Assembly (NCBI RefSeq): GCF_017562075.2
Contig: NC_054083.1
Span: 51,095,442 to 51,159,441 of the forward strand
DNA length: 64,000 bases
Direction: 5' to 3'
Source of the DNA: Anopheles merus
Lineage: Eukaryota; Arthropoda; Insecta; Diptera; Culicidae
In this document: positions 49,988 to 61,534 of the stretch, piece by piece
Numbering within the stretch: position 1 is the first letter of the stretch
Layout: every line of letters begins with the position of its first letter
Notes under the pieces: model-generated
Database searches by the model: none
Told to the model about the DNA's origin: nothing
What the model saw: only the letters and a program-made list of their open reading frames with translations
Program-made: the position numbers and the translations under genes

Positions 49988-50690
49988 TTAATCACGCCAG
50001 TTATGACCACACGTTTGATTGCAGCACTTGTAAAACGTGGTCATCGGTTCGTCCGCCGAACGGGTCTGCATTTGCATAAAGTAAGCTCGATTATGTGAGC
50101 AGGAAGGGCATACGGCATCGGTTGAGTCAACGTTCTCCCATGCAGCGGAACCGCCCATCACATGGTCTACCTCCTGTTTTGGACAGAAATAAGCCGAAAG
50201 AAAGGGGTGTTAGAAAGTGATTCACAAGCATCCAAATCTACTGCGCAAAAAATGGGGTGGAATAATCCGTTATGAACTGTTTTGAATTTCGTGATAAGAT
50301 TTGAAATAACGTATTTTATTGGTTTAATACGCATGGATGTGTCAAACTCATTTGTGCGGCAGGCCGTTTGTATTTACTCGAATATCGATTTTATAGGCAC
50401 ATATGGAATGAAATAATCAAATATTAGGCATTTCCGCGTACAGAACACTCATGGGTCGCATGCGGTTCGCGGTCCGCTTGTTTGACATATTCATTTATGG
50501 TATAAACTCCCTTCTTATTCCTTTCCACCCAATGCATTGCATTGCTTACCTTCAGCGTGGGGTAGATGCGGCTGGAAATAGTTCTCCGGATCTTGCAGAT
50601 GTATGGACACGTGTTGCAGGAAAACCTGAGCGAGTCGGTGCTCTCTTCCACCAGCAGCAAATTACCGCATGTGGGACAGAACATCAACAT
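49988..50690 (-). CDS. POLR3K: RNA polymerase III subunit RPC10/C11 (POLR3K)
   Basis: Small pol III subunit with TFIIS-like RNA-cleavage and termination activity, needed for tRNA and 5S rRNA synthesis. Exons: 50550-50690 and 49988-50173, giving 108 residues, exactly the human length. The N-terminal zinc ribbon has CPTCGN and CNTCPY; the C-terminal ribbon has CPSC and CCNQTCGH. The acidic hairpin of the cleavage site is intact in RSADEPMTTFYKCC. The intron lies between LK and EVDHVMGG. YRDC starts 40 bases after the stop. Confidence 0.97.
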
Positions 50691-51052
50691 TACTAACGAT
50701 TATAATAACTAAACTAGCGCCAGCATTCAGCAACGTGGTTTTTTTTTTCTAATCGTTTCACAACTCTCATTTGACGTTACCTAATTCACGGTGACGTTTC
50801 GTATACCAAGGTTGCTGACAAACAAGGATATCCCATATCGAGCAGGCAGTGCATTTCGGCAAGGAAGGATTAGCGTTATCTACTTTTTAGCTGTTTTTTA
50901 AATTCAGCGACTCATTAAAACTATCTTACAGGGAAAAAATTGCAAAATATATTTAACAAAATAGCTTTCGGAAGAGCCCAAACTTGGTTGGTGGATCTAA
51001 AGTTCTGAATTCCTCCTTTAAAAAAAGCGAACACAATCTTCTATTAATTCAG
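50691..51052. other. Short intergenic region between IMMP2L and POLR3K
   Basis: About 360 bases between two minus-strand genes; should hold the POLR3K promoter and the IMMP2L 3' UTR. A run of T lies at 50740-50749. Nothing else recognised. Confidence 0.4.
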
Positions 51053-51707
51053 TCAATGCACTTCTCCTATTGGATTGCTACTGCTGCTGCTGCTGCTATT
51101 GCTAACAGATCTACTGCTAGCTACTGCAGCCGGTCGTTTGCCCATCGCAATCGGCTCTCTCGTCTTTGGTACGGTCGAGGGCAACTGTTGCCAACGGGAT
51201 GGTGGCCAAACGATCTGTGTTGCCCGGGCAGTTACCAGTCCTAGTGAGACGGGACCGAACGTATTGCTATCTAGTGAATTACCTGTGGGAAATAAAAAAA
51301 AAAACCATATGATTCATTAGATTCCAACCCAAAACAAACCCTCACGCGTTCGCGCTCTCACCTGTATGATCCCCTTCAACCCAGCAATGTCCTTCCGGGA
51401 CCGTCACGTACGGTAGCTTATAGCCTAGGGTAGAGATCACATCTCCCTGCAGTGCGACGACGCGTTTGATAATCTTCTGGGTTGGGTCCTTCGGTGAGAT
51501 GAGCGAGATGATGTCCCCGCGCTGCACGTCCATGTTACGCACGGCCCAGCGTGACAGGAACACATAATCCGTGACGGTGGCATCCGGATTCAGGGCCGGC
51601 TGCATCGAAACACCTTCGACCCGTGCCACATACCCAACACAGTCGAGCAGGGTGACCCCGACCGGGACACCGAGCAGCAGCGATTTGAGGAAGGTTGGGA
51701 ACCGCAT
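51053..51707 (-). CDS. IMMP2L: Mitochondrial inner membrane protease subunit 2
   Basis: Signal-peptidase-family serine protease that removes intermembrane-space sorting signals. Exons: 51362-51707 and 51053-51282, giving 191 residues (human 175). An N-terminal hydrophobic segment (SLLLGVPVGVTLLDCVGYVA) anchors it. The catalytic Ser lies in VEGVSMQPALNP and the Lys in IIKRVVALQGD. Other family blocks are GDIISLISP, WVEGDHTG, and NTFGPVSLGLV-ARATQIVWPP. The extra C-terminal residues are a serine run coded by AGC/AGT repeats. Its start is divergent from PARN by about 580 bases. Confidence 0.95.
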
Positions 51708-52287
51708 TGCCGTGCCTTCCGCTCAGTGCCCTGCTCCCCTAGGTGGACTAGTGGTGTGTATTGTGTTTGTCAGCCTCGGTGCAAGTGTCTAACGGTTAGT
51801 CATTGCTGCATCGTGTTTGCTGTGTGTCCGGGGCTTGCCGGAAGTAGAGTTTTGGGTTAAAAACTACACAAACTTTGCTTACAAAACCCCGAGAGCCGAT
51901 GCCTAGATTGTGGGACAATTGTTTTGAAAATTTGCTGACAATCTCACTGACGTTTGCCGACTCGTTGTGTAATCCAGGGGTGCTCAAGTGAAAGTATGAA
52001 TTGCTATAAATTGTTCAAGAAGAGCCGATGGGAAATGTGCTATTTCTACTGCATTCATTGAATGACGTTGAATTAAAGACTATGTTTAATGTTCAATATT
52101 CGATTTATCTTAACAGATTTCCAGTAAATTCATAAAACCTGTTCTACTCAACTCCGACCTCTCGTTTGAGCATCTGGCAACACTGCCGGCAGCTGACAGG
52201 TAGGCTGTATATAAACAATTCCAGTTTACCTTTCGATCAAATCCCGCGCCTTTCACGCATCGTCGAAATTTTTATTAAATTTTATCA
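51708..52287. promoter_or_regulatory. Divergent region between IMMP2L and PARN
   Basis: About 580 bases with no coding region seen. It should hold promoters for both genes; no TATA box or other motif stands out. Confidence 0.35.
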
Positions 52288-54641
52288 ATGGATATCACCA
52301 AGCAAAGTAATATTTGCCTCCTTTTCTACTCCCCATTCCTCCGCGGAGTACATTTCTCCTGGAGCAAACTGGTTTACTTACGCCATCGCGCTTCTCTCTC
52401 CTTCCGCAGATTTCCTCGAGCAACTCCCGTCTATAAGGCAAGCGATACAGAATGCAACGTTCTTTGCGATGGACTGTGAGTTCACTGGACTTGCCTCGGA
52501 TCGTACCATTTTCCCCTTCGATACGCCGGAAGAAGTGTATCTGAAGATGGTGGAAAACAGCCCCCCGTACATCATCGTACAGTTCGGGCTGTGTGCGTTC
52601 CGGGTGGAACCGCCCAGCGAGGAGGAGGAGGAGGAGAAAAAGGACGGTCAACCGCGCGTATCCTACCAGTGTTACAACTTCTACTGCTATCCCAAGGGCC
52701 GCACGAATGTGTTCAGCTGCCAGGGCGAGAGTATGCGCTTCCTCGCCGACAATGGGTTCGACTTTAATCGTCTCTTCCGCGAAGGACTTTCGTACGCCAA
52801 CGAAACGGAGGAGCAACGCTATCGGGCGGATTTGAAGGACCGGCAAGCTACGCGGGCGGCCAACATTCTCGCTGCGGCGGAGAGTGACCTGACGGAGGAA
52901 GAACCGAAGGTGGGGGAAGTGAACGATGTCAACATGATACCGGTGCCTCCCGAACACCAGCAACAGGTGGACGATACGGCGGCCAGTATCGAGGAGTTTT
53001 TGCAGTCCGATCGGCAGGAGCTGATCGTCGGTAGCTGCAATGCGTTCCAGCGGAAGCTCATCTATCAGATGATCGAGCAACGGTACCAGCGAAAGGTGTC
53101 CACTTCGACGGTTTCGCTCGAGAACAACCAGAAAGCGATCAAGGTGGAACGAAAACGTTCGACGGAAGAGGAGCAGGCGCTGGATGAGCAGCGGCGAACG
53201 CGCGAGAACGACGATCTCGAGACGAGCGTAGGGTTGTCGCTGGTACTGCAGGAGCTGGCAAAGGCACGGAAACTAATCATTGGCCACAATATGCTGCTGG
53301 ATTTGTTCTACGTGCTGCGCCAATTCTTTAAACCACTGCCGGCAGACTATCAAGAGTTTAAGAAGCTGACGAAGGAATATTTCCCACTGTAAGTGTTGGG
53401 GGGTTACTATGGGGTACTCTGTCGACTTTGAAGTCATTCTACAATTAATTGACGTTTTTGTCCCATTTTTTCAGTCTTCTAGATACCAAGTATCTGTGCA
53501 CGAATGCGGAGATTAAGGTGAATGTCAACTCCTCCGTACTAGCACACGTGTACGATGCGGTAAGCAAGGCACCATTCTCGATCCCTACGGTGCATCCCGA
53601 GCTGCCGGATTATCAGTACAGCGTGGATGACGAGAAAAAGCACGAAGCAGGCTACGATGCTTACCTCACGGGGCTATGTTTCTTGGGGCTGGTTAGCAAA
53701 TTCAAAGCTAATCTGCTGCAACTTCCCAAAGATCCCAACTTGAAACACTATCTAAACAGGTGCGATTAACCCTTAATAGAGCCATGATCCCGTGTCATGT
53801 GAAACTATATTGTTCCGTTTGGTCGGTTTCTTTTTTAGAATTTTCATCACCCGCCTAACCGATGTGAACTATATTTATCTGAACGGGAAAGAACGTAAGT
53901 GATCGTCGCACTATTGGCCTTATTTCCTATTTTATTATTGGCTTTCCCTCGCCCAAAACAGCCACACAAACGCGGGAACATATCTTCTACGCAACGTTCC
54001 CAGAAACCTGGCGCACCGGGGACATCCAGAACAAGTTCAAACCGTTCGGCCCCGTGCACGTTAGCTGGCTGGACAATACGTCCGCGTTTGTGGCATTGCA
54101 CAACCGTAGTGCCGCGAGCTCGGTGCTGAAAATGATCGGCTATCACTCCGGCTTCAAAGTGTACAACTTTGCACAATTTACGCAAATGAAACTGCAAGTA
54201 TATATGCCTTCCTCTTTTGCTATGCACATTACTTAGAAACCTTTCCTATCCACGCATGTACATGCTGGGTGTAATTTATCTTTTCCGTTGCTTTTTGTAC
54301 TTCTGCAGCGCCCTGGAGCTAAACGAGGACGAAACGGTTCGAGTAGTGCTAGTCCCGGAGAAGATGCAGGAGTTCGAAGCGCACAACCAGTCAATCAACG
54401 GCCGAGCGGGGAAGAAAAAGGACAAAAAGAAGGCCAAAAAATAGAGCGTCCGCAGACGATCACCACTGCCGCCAAGCGGAAGGGTACGGATGAGGCAACG
54501 CCGCCAACGCAGGCGGACAAGGATGCTGCTGCTGCTACTGCCACCAAGGACGACGAGCACGACAACGACGAAGACAACGGTGGCGGCTGGAGAACGGTTA
54601 AAAAGGCGCGCAAAACATTCACCGACAATAACGATTGGTAG
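52288..54641 (+). CDS. PARN: Poly(A)-specific ribonuclease PARN
   Basis: DEDD-family 3' exonuclease that shortens poly(A) tails and matures small non-coding RNAs. Exons: 52288-52306, 52410-53388, 53475-53759, 53839-53894, 53962-54197 and 54309-54641, about 635 residues (human 639). The first coding exon has only 19 bases (MDITKQ); joined to NFLEQLPSIRQAIQN it matches the family N-terminus. Catalytic residues are intact: FFAMDCEFTGL (Asp, Glu), IIGHNMLLDLF (Asp) and HEAGYDAYLTG (His, Asp). The R3H-like insert is present but diverged. An RRM follows (HIFYATFPETWRTGDI, WLDNTSAFV). The end, FTDNNDW, resembles the family's C-terminal Trp. In the last exon the splice phase and the codon use disagree for the first 135 bases; see findings. 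The gene family is secure, the tail reading is not. Confidence 0.92.
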
Positions 54642-55036
54642 CGAAGGAAAGGGCGCAAACGGTAGGTGAGTGCTGTTTTTAGATAAGCGACCTACAAAAA
54701 AACGCGCATAAGGAGAATCGTCTCTGGTGCGCCGCACTGTAGTAACCGCACATTTCAGGACAGACCGTCGTGTGCGGCATCTATCTCTTTCTCTCTCTCT
54801 CTCTCTGTCTCTCTCCTGGTCTCTCTGGAGAGCTGCTGTATTAAACGTGCAGATGCACCACACATTTGTCGGTAGTGTGTATGAAATGTACAAAAAGAAG
54901 ATGAAAAAATAACAAAATTCTGTTACGATTCGTTACGACTTTATCACTCAGCGCACACTGTTTGAACGAAATTTCTAGTTTAATCACACCTTATACGGCT
55001 ATGTTGGGGGGAAGGGGTACACTAAAACCTTACACT
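54642..55036. other. Convergent 3' region of PARN and acid phosphatase
   Basis: About 400 bases. It has a CT run near 54785-54818, a plus-strand ATTAAA at 54840 (possible PARN signal) and a minus-strand ATTAAA at 54979-54984 (possible acid phosphatase signal). Confidence 0.45.
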
Positions 55037-57013
55037 CTAAGGGCCGGACGGTGGCGGTTCAACGACGGTGGGATCTTTCGCCACACAGTCCTTCTTCCAG
55101 TCGGTCGGGATGGTCGTCTTCAGCACCGTCTTTAGCTTCTCAATCGGACACACCTCCGTGCAGCCAGGGATCGCGAGTCGTTGCAGCGGCTGTCCGAGCT
55201 GCTTCTGGCCCACGGTAACACTGTACTGTCCGGTGCTGACATCACGGTACAGCTCCAGCACACCCATCACCCCGTAATCGGGCAGCACCGTCTCGTCCCA
55301 AACCTTCAGTGCGGACAGAATGTTAACCACCGTCGAGTCGTGGCCGGCGTACAGGAGGATCTTTTTGTGCGAACCGGTCGGGTTGGCGATGAGTGCTTCC
55401 CATTCGTTGAGCGTTTTCCGCAGGAACGGACCACCCTTGAGCCGTTTCATCTCGTCGGTGTAGACGTTCAGGGCGTAGCTTTTCTTCGTCAGCGGCAGCA
55501 GCTTGTGCGGGTAGTATTCCTTCGTCCAGGCGGGTAGCTTCAGACCAAACTCGGACTGCAAGCGGGAATGGGAGGGTTACAGCAACGACACAGAAGGGCA
55601 TTATGGCGGGATGTCGCTTACCTCCGCTTTTAGCGTACTGAAGAGCGACTGTACGTCGTCCGGAGTCGCTATCGTGAGGCCCGTGATGCGCGTGAGATTC
55701 TCATACAGCTGTTTGTTAGCGTTCATAAGAGCTTTAATTTCCGGCATCTGGAACGATTCCTGCACGGTTTCGGTGTACCTCGGGCAGGACACGCGAACTA
55801 GCAGAAGCTGTCGAAAGGGAAAAAGGGAGAATGTGTTTCGAATGAAACTTGCTCCATCAAACACACACCATCCAGTGAGCTTACTAACCGTATCTTGACT
55901 CAGCGGCTCACTGAAGTACGGTATCGGTTGCCAATCGAGCCGTCGGTTCCACTGGAGAGCCGTACCTTGCGGCGGGAACAACCCAGCCAGCACGAGCTGC
56001 ATCGACATCTGGGTGCGCGAGACACCGGTCGTTTGGACGTGCACGTTCTTGGCACGGTAGGTCGCACCGACAAAGCGGCCATAGCGCTCGCGAAGCCAAA
56101 TACCGATCTGTTCGTAGACTGAGTATTTACCTTTCTGTGGGAAGGAAACGGAGCAGCAGCAGTTTGAAGGTTAGCAAAACGAGTCCAAACACTCCCATTT
56201 CGGGCACAGCGGCTTACATTCGTCAGCTGTCCCCAGTCGTACGGTTCGAAGGTAAAGTTCACGTACGGATCTTTCGGATAGGTGTCGGCCGGGGTACGCT
56301 GTCCGTGGCGGAAAAACTGCAAAAAAAGAAGAAGGAAAGGAAGGCGATTCAAATTAAAAAAGCGATCGTTTTTATGTATGGTCGATTATTAGGCTGATAA
56401 CGAAATCATAGTCTCAGAAGAATGACCAGAGATTGTTTGCTTTTTATGATTTGCCATTGATAAGACAAACTTCCTGTGTGTGTGTGTGTGTGTGTGTGTG
56501 CTTGCCTGGTTTAATCGAAAGAGAGGAGCCGAGGTAACCGTTATTTTTTTGCAATGGAATCGTACAGCCATTGATAACTGTTTGATATTTTCTATTTCGT
56601 AGTACCGATAGGATTCCTAGGAGAACCGCGGAGCTTCTTCAAACAGTAAACACAACACACTCACACCCCTGTAACAGGACAGGACATACTGTAACAGACC
56701 GCACTTAGCAGCAGAAGCTTCCGTTAAATGGGGGAGTCGTGGCTCGGGCTAACTGGAAACCCCCAACCACAGAACACTTGCATAATGTAGGTCAAAAGTA
56801 CGTCGTCGCCACACTTACCACATGCACCTGCTTCAGCTCCAAGCCGGGCCGACGCCCCAGATGGTCCAGCAGCTCCGCATCGCCGGCTTCGTGCGAAAGG
56901 TCCTCCGCGGACGAGGGAGCACCGTACACGCCGTAGGCGGTAAAGAAGACGATCGTCGTGATCAGCACACTGCACGTCAGCATGATTAGCACGCGGCGGC
57001 TCAAATAATACAT
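55037..57013 (-). CDS. Histidine acid phosphatase, membrane-anchored or secreted
   Basis: Histidine-phosphatase clan 2 enzyme, hydrolysing phosphomonoesters at acid pH through a phosphohistidine. Exons: 56819-57013, 56218-56316, 55889-56134, 55622-55807 and 55037-55555, all in phase 0, giving 414 residues. An N-terminal hydrophobic stretch (LIMLTCSVLITTIVFFTAYGV) is a signal peptide or anchor. The catalytic RHGQRTP follows at about residue 68, and the acid/base HD at LLYAGHDSTVV. The rest matches prostatic/lysosomal-type acid phosphatases (EQIGIWLRERYG, VQTTGVSRTQMS-). Insects carry several such paralogues, including secreted salivary and venom forms, so no gene symbol is given. A minus-strand TATA-like box sits very close to this ATG; the in-frame ATG at 56983 is an alternative start. 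Confidence 0.9.
56475..56500. repeat. (GT)n microsatellite in acid phosphatase intron
   Basis: About 13 pure GT units in the first intron. Confidence 0.9.
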
Positions 57014-57032
57014 GGCGCAATCGGGGCCCGGC

Positions 57033-57039
57033 TTTTATA
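57033..57039 (-). promoter_or_regulatory. TATA-like box near acid phosphatase start
   Basis: TATAAAA on the minus strand in a GC-rich setting, with its first T 26 bases before the annotated ATG. A start site about 30 bases downstream would fall at or after that ATG. Confidence 0.4.
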
Positions 57040-60000
57040 GCGCGCGCTAAGGATGTCGATCGGGGCAGCGAGGTACAGGCAGGCTGCAGGCACAGCGAGG
57101 GAAGGGTGTGTGTGAGTGTGTATGGGCAGATGATTATGTCGGGTGTGTTTGTTGTGCGAAGGGGTGGGAGACGGGGGACGGGCTGAGTTGTTGTGTGTTG
57201 TTAATTGTTTACAGCCAAATTAAGCCAAGAAACGTCCTGCGCATCCACGCACATTCAAAAATTCATTCCACCGCGTGGTCGTTATAACGCGGCCAATGGT
57301 TGGGGAGCAGTCAGTGTTTGCGTTGGAGTTGTCTTGTCTCTGTCATGGTGGGATGGTTGTTTCTCTGTGTTTTTTTTTTGTTAATTTGTCTTTGATTCTA
57401 ACAAGGGGGAATGGGAGGGGGGGGGGCGAAATACCGGTTTAGTCCAGTCTAGATGGTCACCGCGTGATAAGCAGCAACCCCTTTTTGGACGGACGGACTG
57501 TGGTTCGATCTGCCCCCAGCGTAACGAATCAAGTGACAAGTAGTGATCAGTTACGTTGGTTCGCCGGCGGTCGGGTGTCCGGTGCCGGTGGAAGAGAACC
57601 GTTAACGGGCGTCGTTACCGTGGACGGTGTATTGTCCGGTACCGGCACACGAAACAGGCGCACCTGGGGCAGGACTGACCTCGTGACGGCGGACAATGAG
57701 CGAGACGGGTGCCTGAAAAGGGAAATAAAACCATTAATACATACAAGAATACAAAAAAAAGTGTTCGCAAACGAGTTTTTTTTTTCGGAAACAAATTAAA
57801 CTGTCCCAGAAAGGTTTTGTTGGCAAAGTTGGTCATCGAACTAATGCCACCCGTCGTGTGATAACCTTGAACTTGAGCGCGAATCACGAGTAAACAGTGC
57901 TCTCCTAGCGCTTTGCCCTAGTTTGTACTCCCCGTCGCACGGATGTGAATCGATCGCTGATAACGATCGCCGAGACAATACACTGCTAAATTATCATAAG
58001 TTATCAAGCTGATCAGCTGAAGTTGCACTAGACACGCGCCTAGGGCTTAGGTGAAACCTTCTTAATCTTAATGTGAGTCATGTGGCATCACGTGTCTCCC
58101 TTTTTGTGTGTGAAAAAGCAGTATTAAATATTTATTAGCATATTTATTAGCAACAGAAAAGAAATAATATTTTTCCCAGGATTTACAAAACATTTGCGTT
58201 TCCCTTTTTGATGACGAAGTGTGGCAGGCCGAATACAATTGTTATCTTTGCAATTATTCGACCCCAGCTGCTGGCATGGTACAATTATGGTTCTATTTTC
58301 GCGCGATAACCTCTCGTAAACCCATCATCATAATCATCTTCTTTACTTCGCTTTATACACTGTGTGGTTTAATCAATTAGAGCTTAGTTTACTTATTTTT
58401 TTCCTACAATCATTTCTCTTTGATGCCCTACACACAGAAAACAAACCCAAATTTGCGCGTTTCATAATGGACCACGTGTTCGGCTGTTCGGCACACAAGC
58501 GTAAAAGGCTGTAACAATAGAATTGGGGCTTTTACCTAGAAATTGTACAGAAAAGTGTCACCGAAATAAGAACAGAGTAGTACACCAAACAGAGGCAACT
58601 ATATCACCTGTCTCTTTCTCTCTTTTTCGCTATCGTACTCTATCGTTCTCCCTCACTGCCCTGTCGGGTGAAGGGAGGCTTTCCGGGAAAACGAAAACAC
58701 TTAAGTCAAGAAAGCCTCCAACACAAGGTAGGCCTTGGTTACCGATCTTCTCTAGTAATGTAAACACATGCTCACAAAGCACACACTTGCCGTTAATAAG
58801 AACAATCTTCAATTGATCCCCGCTTGCTTCGGTGCTGAAAATACTGCCGTGCTGCTCGTTGCTTTGAGTTTAATCCAACATTTCATTTCACCTTCCTCCA
58901 ACGCACTAAACACACGCACCGTCGTTTCTACCTCACAAAACAAGATTGATGTCGCTGCTAAACTGATGCCTCTCTGTTTCTCGGCATCAACCGGCGCGGC
59001 GATCCTTGTCGATGGACGTACGAATCGGACTGAAAATAAATCATCTCACCGGGTCGCACGAGACGATGCGCCACGCGAGATAAACGATCAAGTATCGAGG
59101 AAGCCCAAAGAAGACAGACAGGCAGGCTGGTTGGCTCCTTTGCTTGGTACAGGGCCGCACCGCAGTTCGGAAGCTGCCGCTATGCTGCGTGTTTCGTCGC
59201 TCTTTTCGCTACACGCATAATTAGCCGATTCATTTGGCATTGTTCGGCAGACGCGCATCCATCGTCCGCGCCGCCACTGGTTGTTACACTGGTGATCGTA
59301 CGACATGGTACTGCGGCGCGCTACGATTAGAACGATCGAGCGGCTAAATCTAAACTATGCAAGTTCAATATATGAATGAACGATAAAAAAAAGCCTTGCT
59401 CAGCTAGAAAGGAAAGCCTTTTTTACTAATTTTGAATTAATTATGTTTTGAACGAAACCTTTTTTGCCATTATCAACCTGCTTGGTGGAGAAGTGTGCGA
59501 TCGTTTTAAAATAAATCATGCAGCCTCCTCTCATCAAGATGCAGTCGACAGTCCCCGTTCGGGAATTGGGATCCTTCTTGCGGTTCTGCACCCGAAATAA
59601 TTTAACGCATCGCCACAAAAATGCACGTAAAAGGAACGGTTTCTTCCTCGTTGCATCGTCGTCCTCCTCTACTGCCATGGTTCGTCGATCGTGAAATGTA
59701 AAAACTATTCTATCTTTGGTACGATCAAGTTTTCTCTTTCGGAGTCTGAGTCTTTTTTGCTAACTATACTGTAGTTTTGGTTGTTAAAGTTGAACCGGTT
59801 GATGATAAAAGAAAGTGATTTATTAAGCAGAGGTCTGTTCCTGCTCAAAGTATCTTATTTTCCCCATGTTGGAAAGCTTTCTATAAAACAGGAAATCAGA
59901 TAATATATTTCATCTTACTTATTCTACTCCAAGTGTAACATATAAACTTATTTCCCCTTTTTTCTAAACTCTCCTTATCACCAGGTCACGCTTTGGCATG

Positions 60001-60130
60001 GTAAAACAAAAGTAAGCACACCATAAACCTTCAAACTGGGCACACAAAAATAAAGATAAAACGACTCGTACACACACACAGTCCCCACATCGAACGAACG
60101 TCCCCATCTAGTACGTCTGCCGCGGCTTAC

Positions 60131-60400
60131 CTGTTTATTTGAAAGTTGCCGATTGCTTCTCCCCGAAGGTAACCCTCCCGGTCTAGCGTTGGGATGGCTC
60201 CATAACACATTGGAATGGTGTTGGGGGTAAACTAAAACACTGGTCCGGAATTTTAATTCAACCTTAGCGTCCGCTCCGAGCGAATGTGCTCTTAGATTTC
60301 ACTGTATTCTAACGTTCTTTAGCGTTTTCCCCCTTCTTTTGTCCGCGAGCGAAGAATGTCAAAATCCGGAACGTTGTTTTTGCACAAATATATGGAGTAC
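60131..60400 (-). promoter_or_regulatory. Candidate untranslated leader exon (minus strand)
   Basis: Leader-like sequence without a long open frame ending in the strong donor CAG/GTAAGC at 60131. The nearest minus-strand coding gene downstream is the acid phosphatase. The upstream limit is a guess. Confidence 0.3.
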
Positions 60401-61534
60401 CTTCGGTCAGCTGCGTTCTGCCACGTTCAATGTTTCACTCGGAAATGCGGTGAACCGTGACACTCGCAAAGGTACGTTTAGAGCTGCTTCCTTCGCGTTC
60501 ATACCAGGCCAAGTTACTTCCCCATGACTTAATTCTTATCGTGGGGCCTCCTTCTTCGTGGAATGTGAAGTCGTTATCGGTCGGTTTTATCTGGGCTTGC
60601 AATCTCCTGGAACGATCCAAACCCATGTACATCCGTGCTCCAATGAGACGGGCCAACGTAATGGACGTGTTTTTCTACTGCCAAATCCCAACCGTGACTG
60701 TGACGATCGCTATGAGCGACTCACGTACAACGGAGGGCCGGCGTCACCGCCGCCTTGGATGGAGGAGAGTGATGGTTGATCAAATCACTACACAATAGAG
60801 CTGCTTAATAGCAGCGTTAACTACTACTGTATACAAATCTAGCTAATGGTATGGCTCGGTAGAAGGCACAGCACGGCCACAGACAATGTAGCACACAAAA
60901 AACCCCACAGACAAGCTTGTGTGTGTGTGTGCGAAAAGGCATCTCGCGAAAAGCATGCTTGTGCTGGTTTTAGACCTTAGTAACCGCCGCTACATGCAGT
61001 TCGTGTGCCCTCGTAGTTGCTGTGTTTTACTGATATGGTGCAATTTTGAAGTTTCTCGTAATGCATGAAACTTGCAAATTAAATAATTTCGCAAATTTGA
61101 AGGTGTGAATTGATAACGCAGGCTGTTGATCATTAATATCTCTTTGCGTTAGCAAACATTTCAGCACATGAGTGTGATCTAAAATTAAGAAATTTAAATA
61201 CAATTTGAAAAATGTTTCAACTTACTCAGTTGTGTCGCACCTTTGGGCTAGTCGCTGTAATTTGCTAGTCGTTTAAAATACATTTCTTACCTACCGCTTG
61301 TTCGGATAAGTACTACTGATTCATTTGAAGGAATTTTAAAATTATTAAGCCTATTTTATTGAGCTTTCCGACGCTATGGTAAGCTGTCAGTATCACTTAG
61401 CTAGCAACAGAAATATGAGAACAAGACAGTTAAACGAAAATCTGAGAGAATTTGTCCATATTGGAGGTCTACGGTGCACCAGTGTAACAAACGCACTCGT
61501 CGGCACTAAAACTCGACTCACGCAGAACACGATT

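Larger units (their letters stand above)
57014..61534. other. Region without assignable coding genes upstream of acid phosphatase
   Basis: About 4.5 kb. I find no frame matching a known protein. On the minus strand a likely leader exon ends at 60131, where AATAAACAG is followed by the donor GTAAGCCG, and an acceptor-like TTTCAG lies near 57714, so untranslated exons of the acid phosphatase gene may extend to 60.4 kb. Poly-G occurs at 57418-57427. Short overlapping frames near 60435-60798 and 59400-59678 are unassigned. Confidence 0.4.

Noticed and set aside
58768..59220. 150-codon plus-strand frame
   Set aside because: No domain and no coding bias; likely chance.
59400..59678. 92-codon minus-strand frame
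   Set aside because: Has a charged start but no domain, no good splice partner and AT-rich codons; left unannotated.
60435..60798. Overlapping short frames on both strands
   Set aside because: They overlap each other, match no family I know, and lack matching splice sites.
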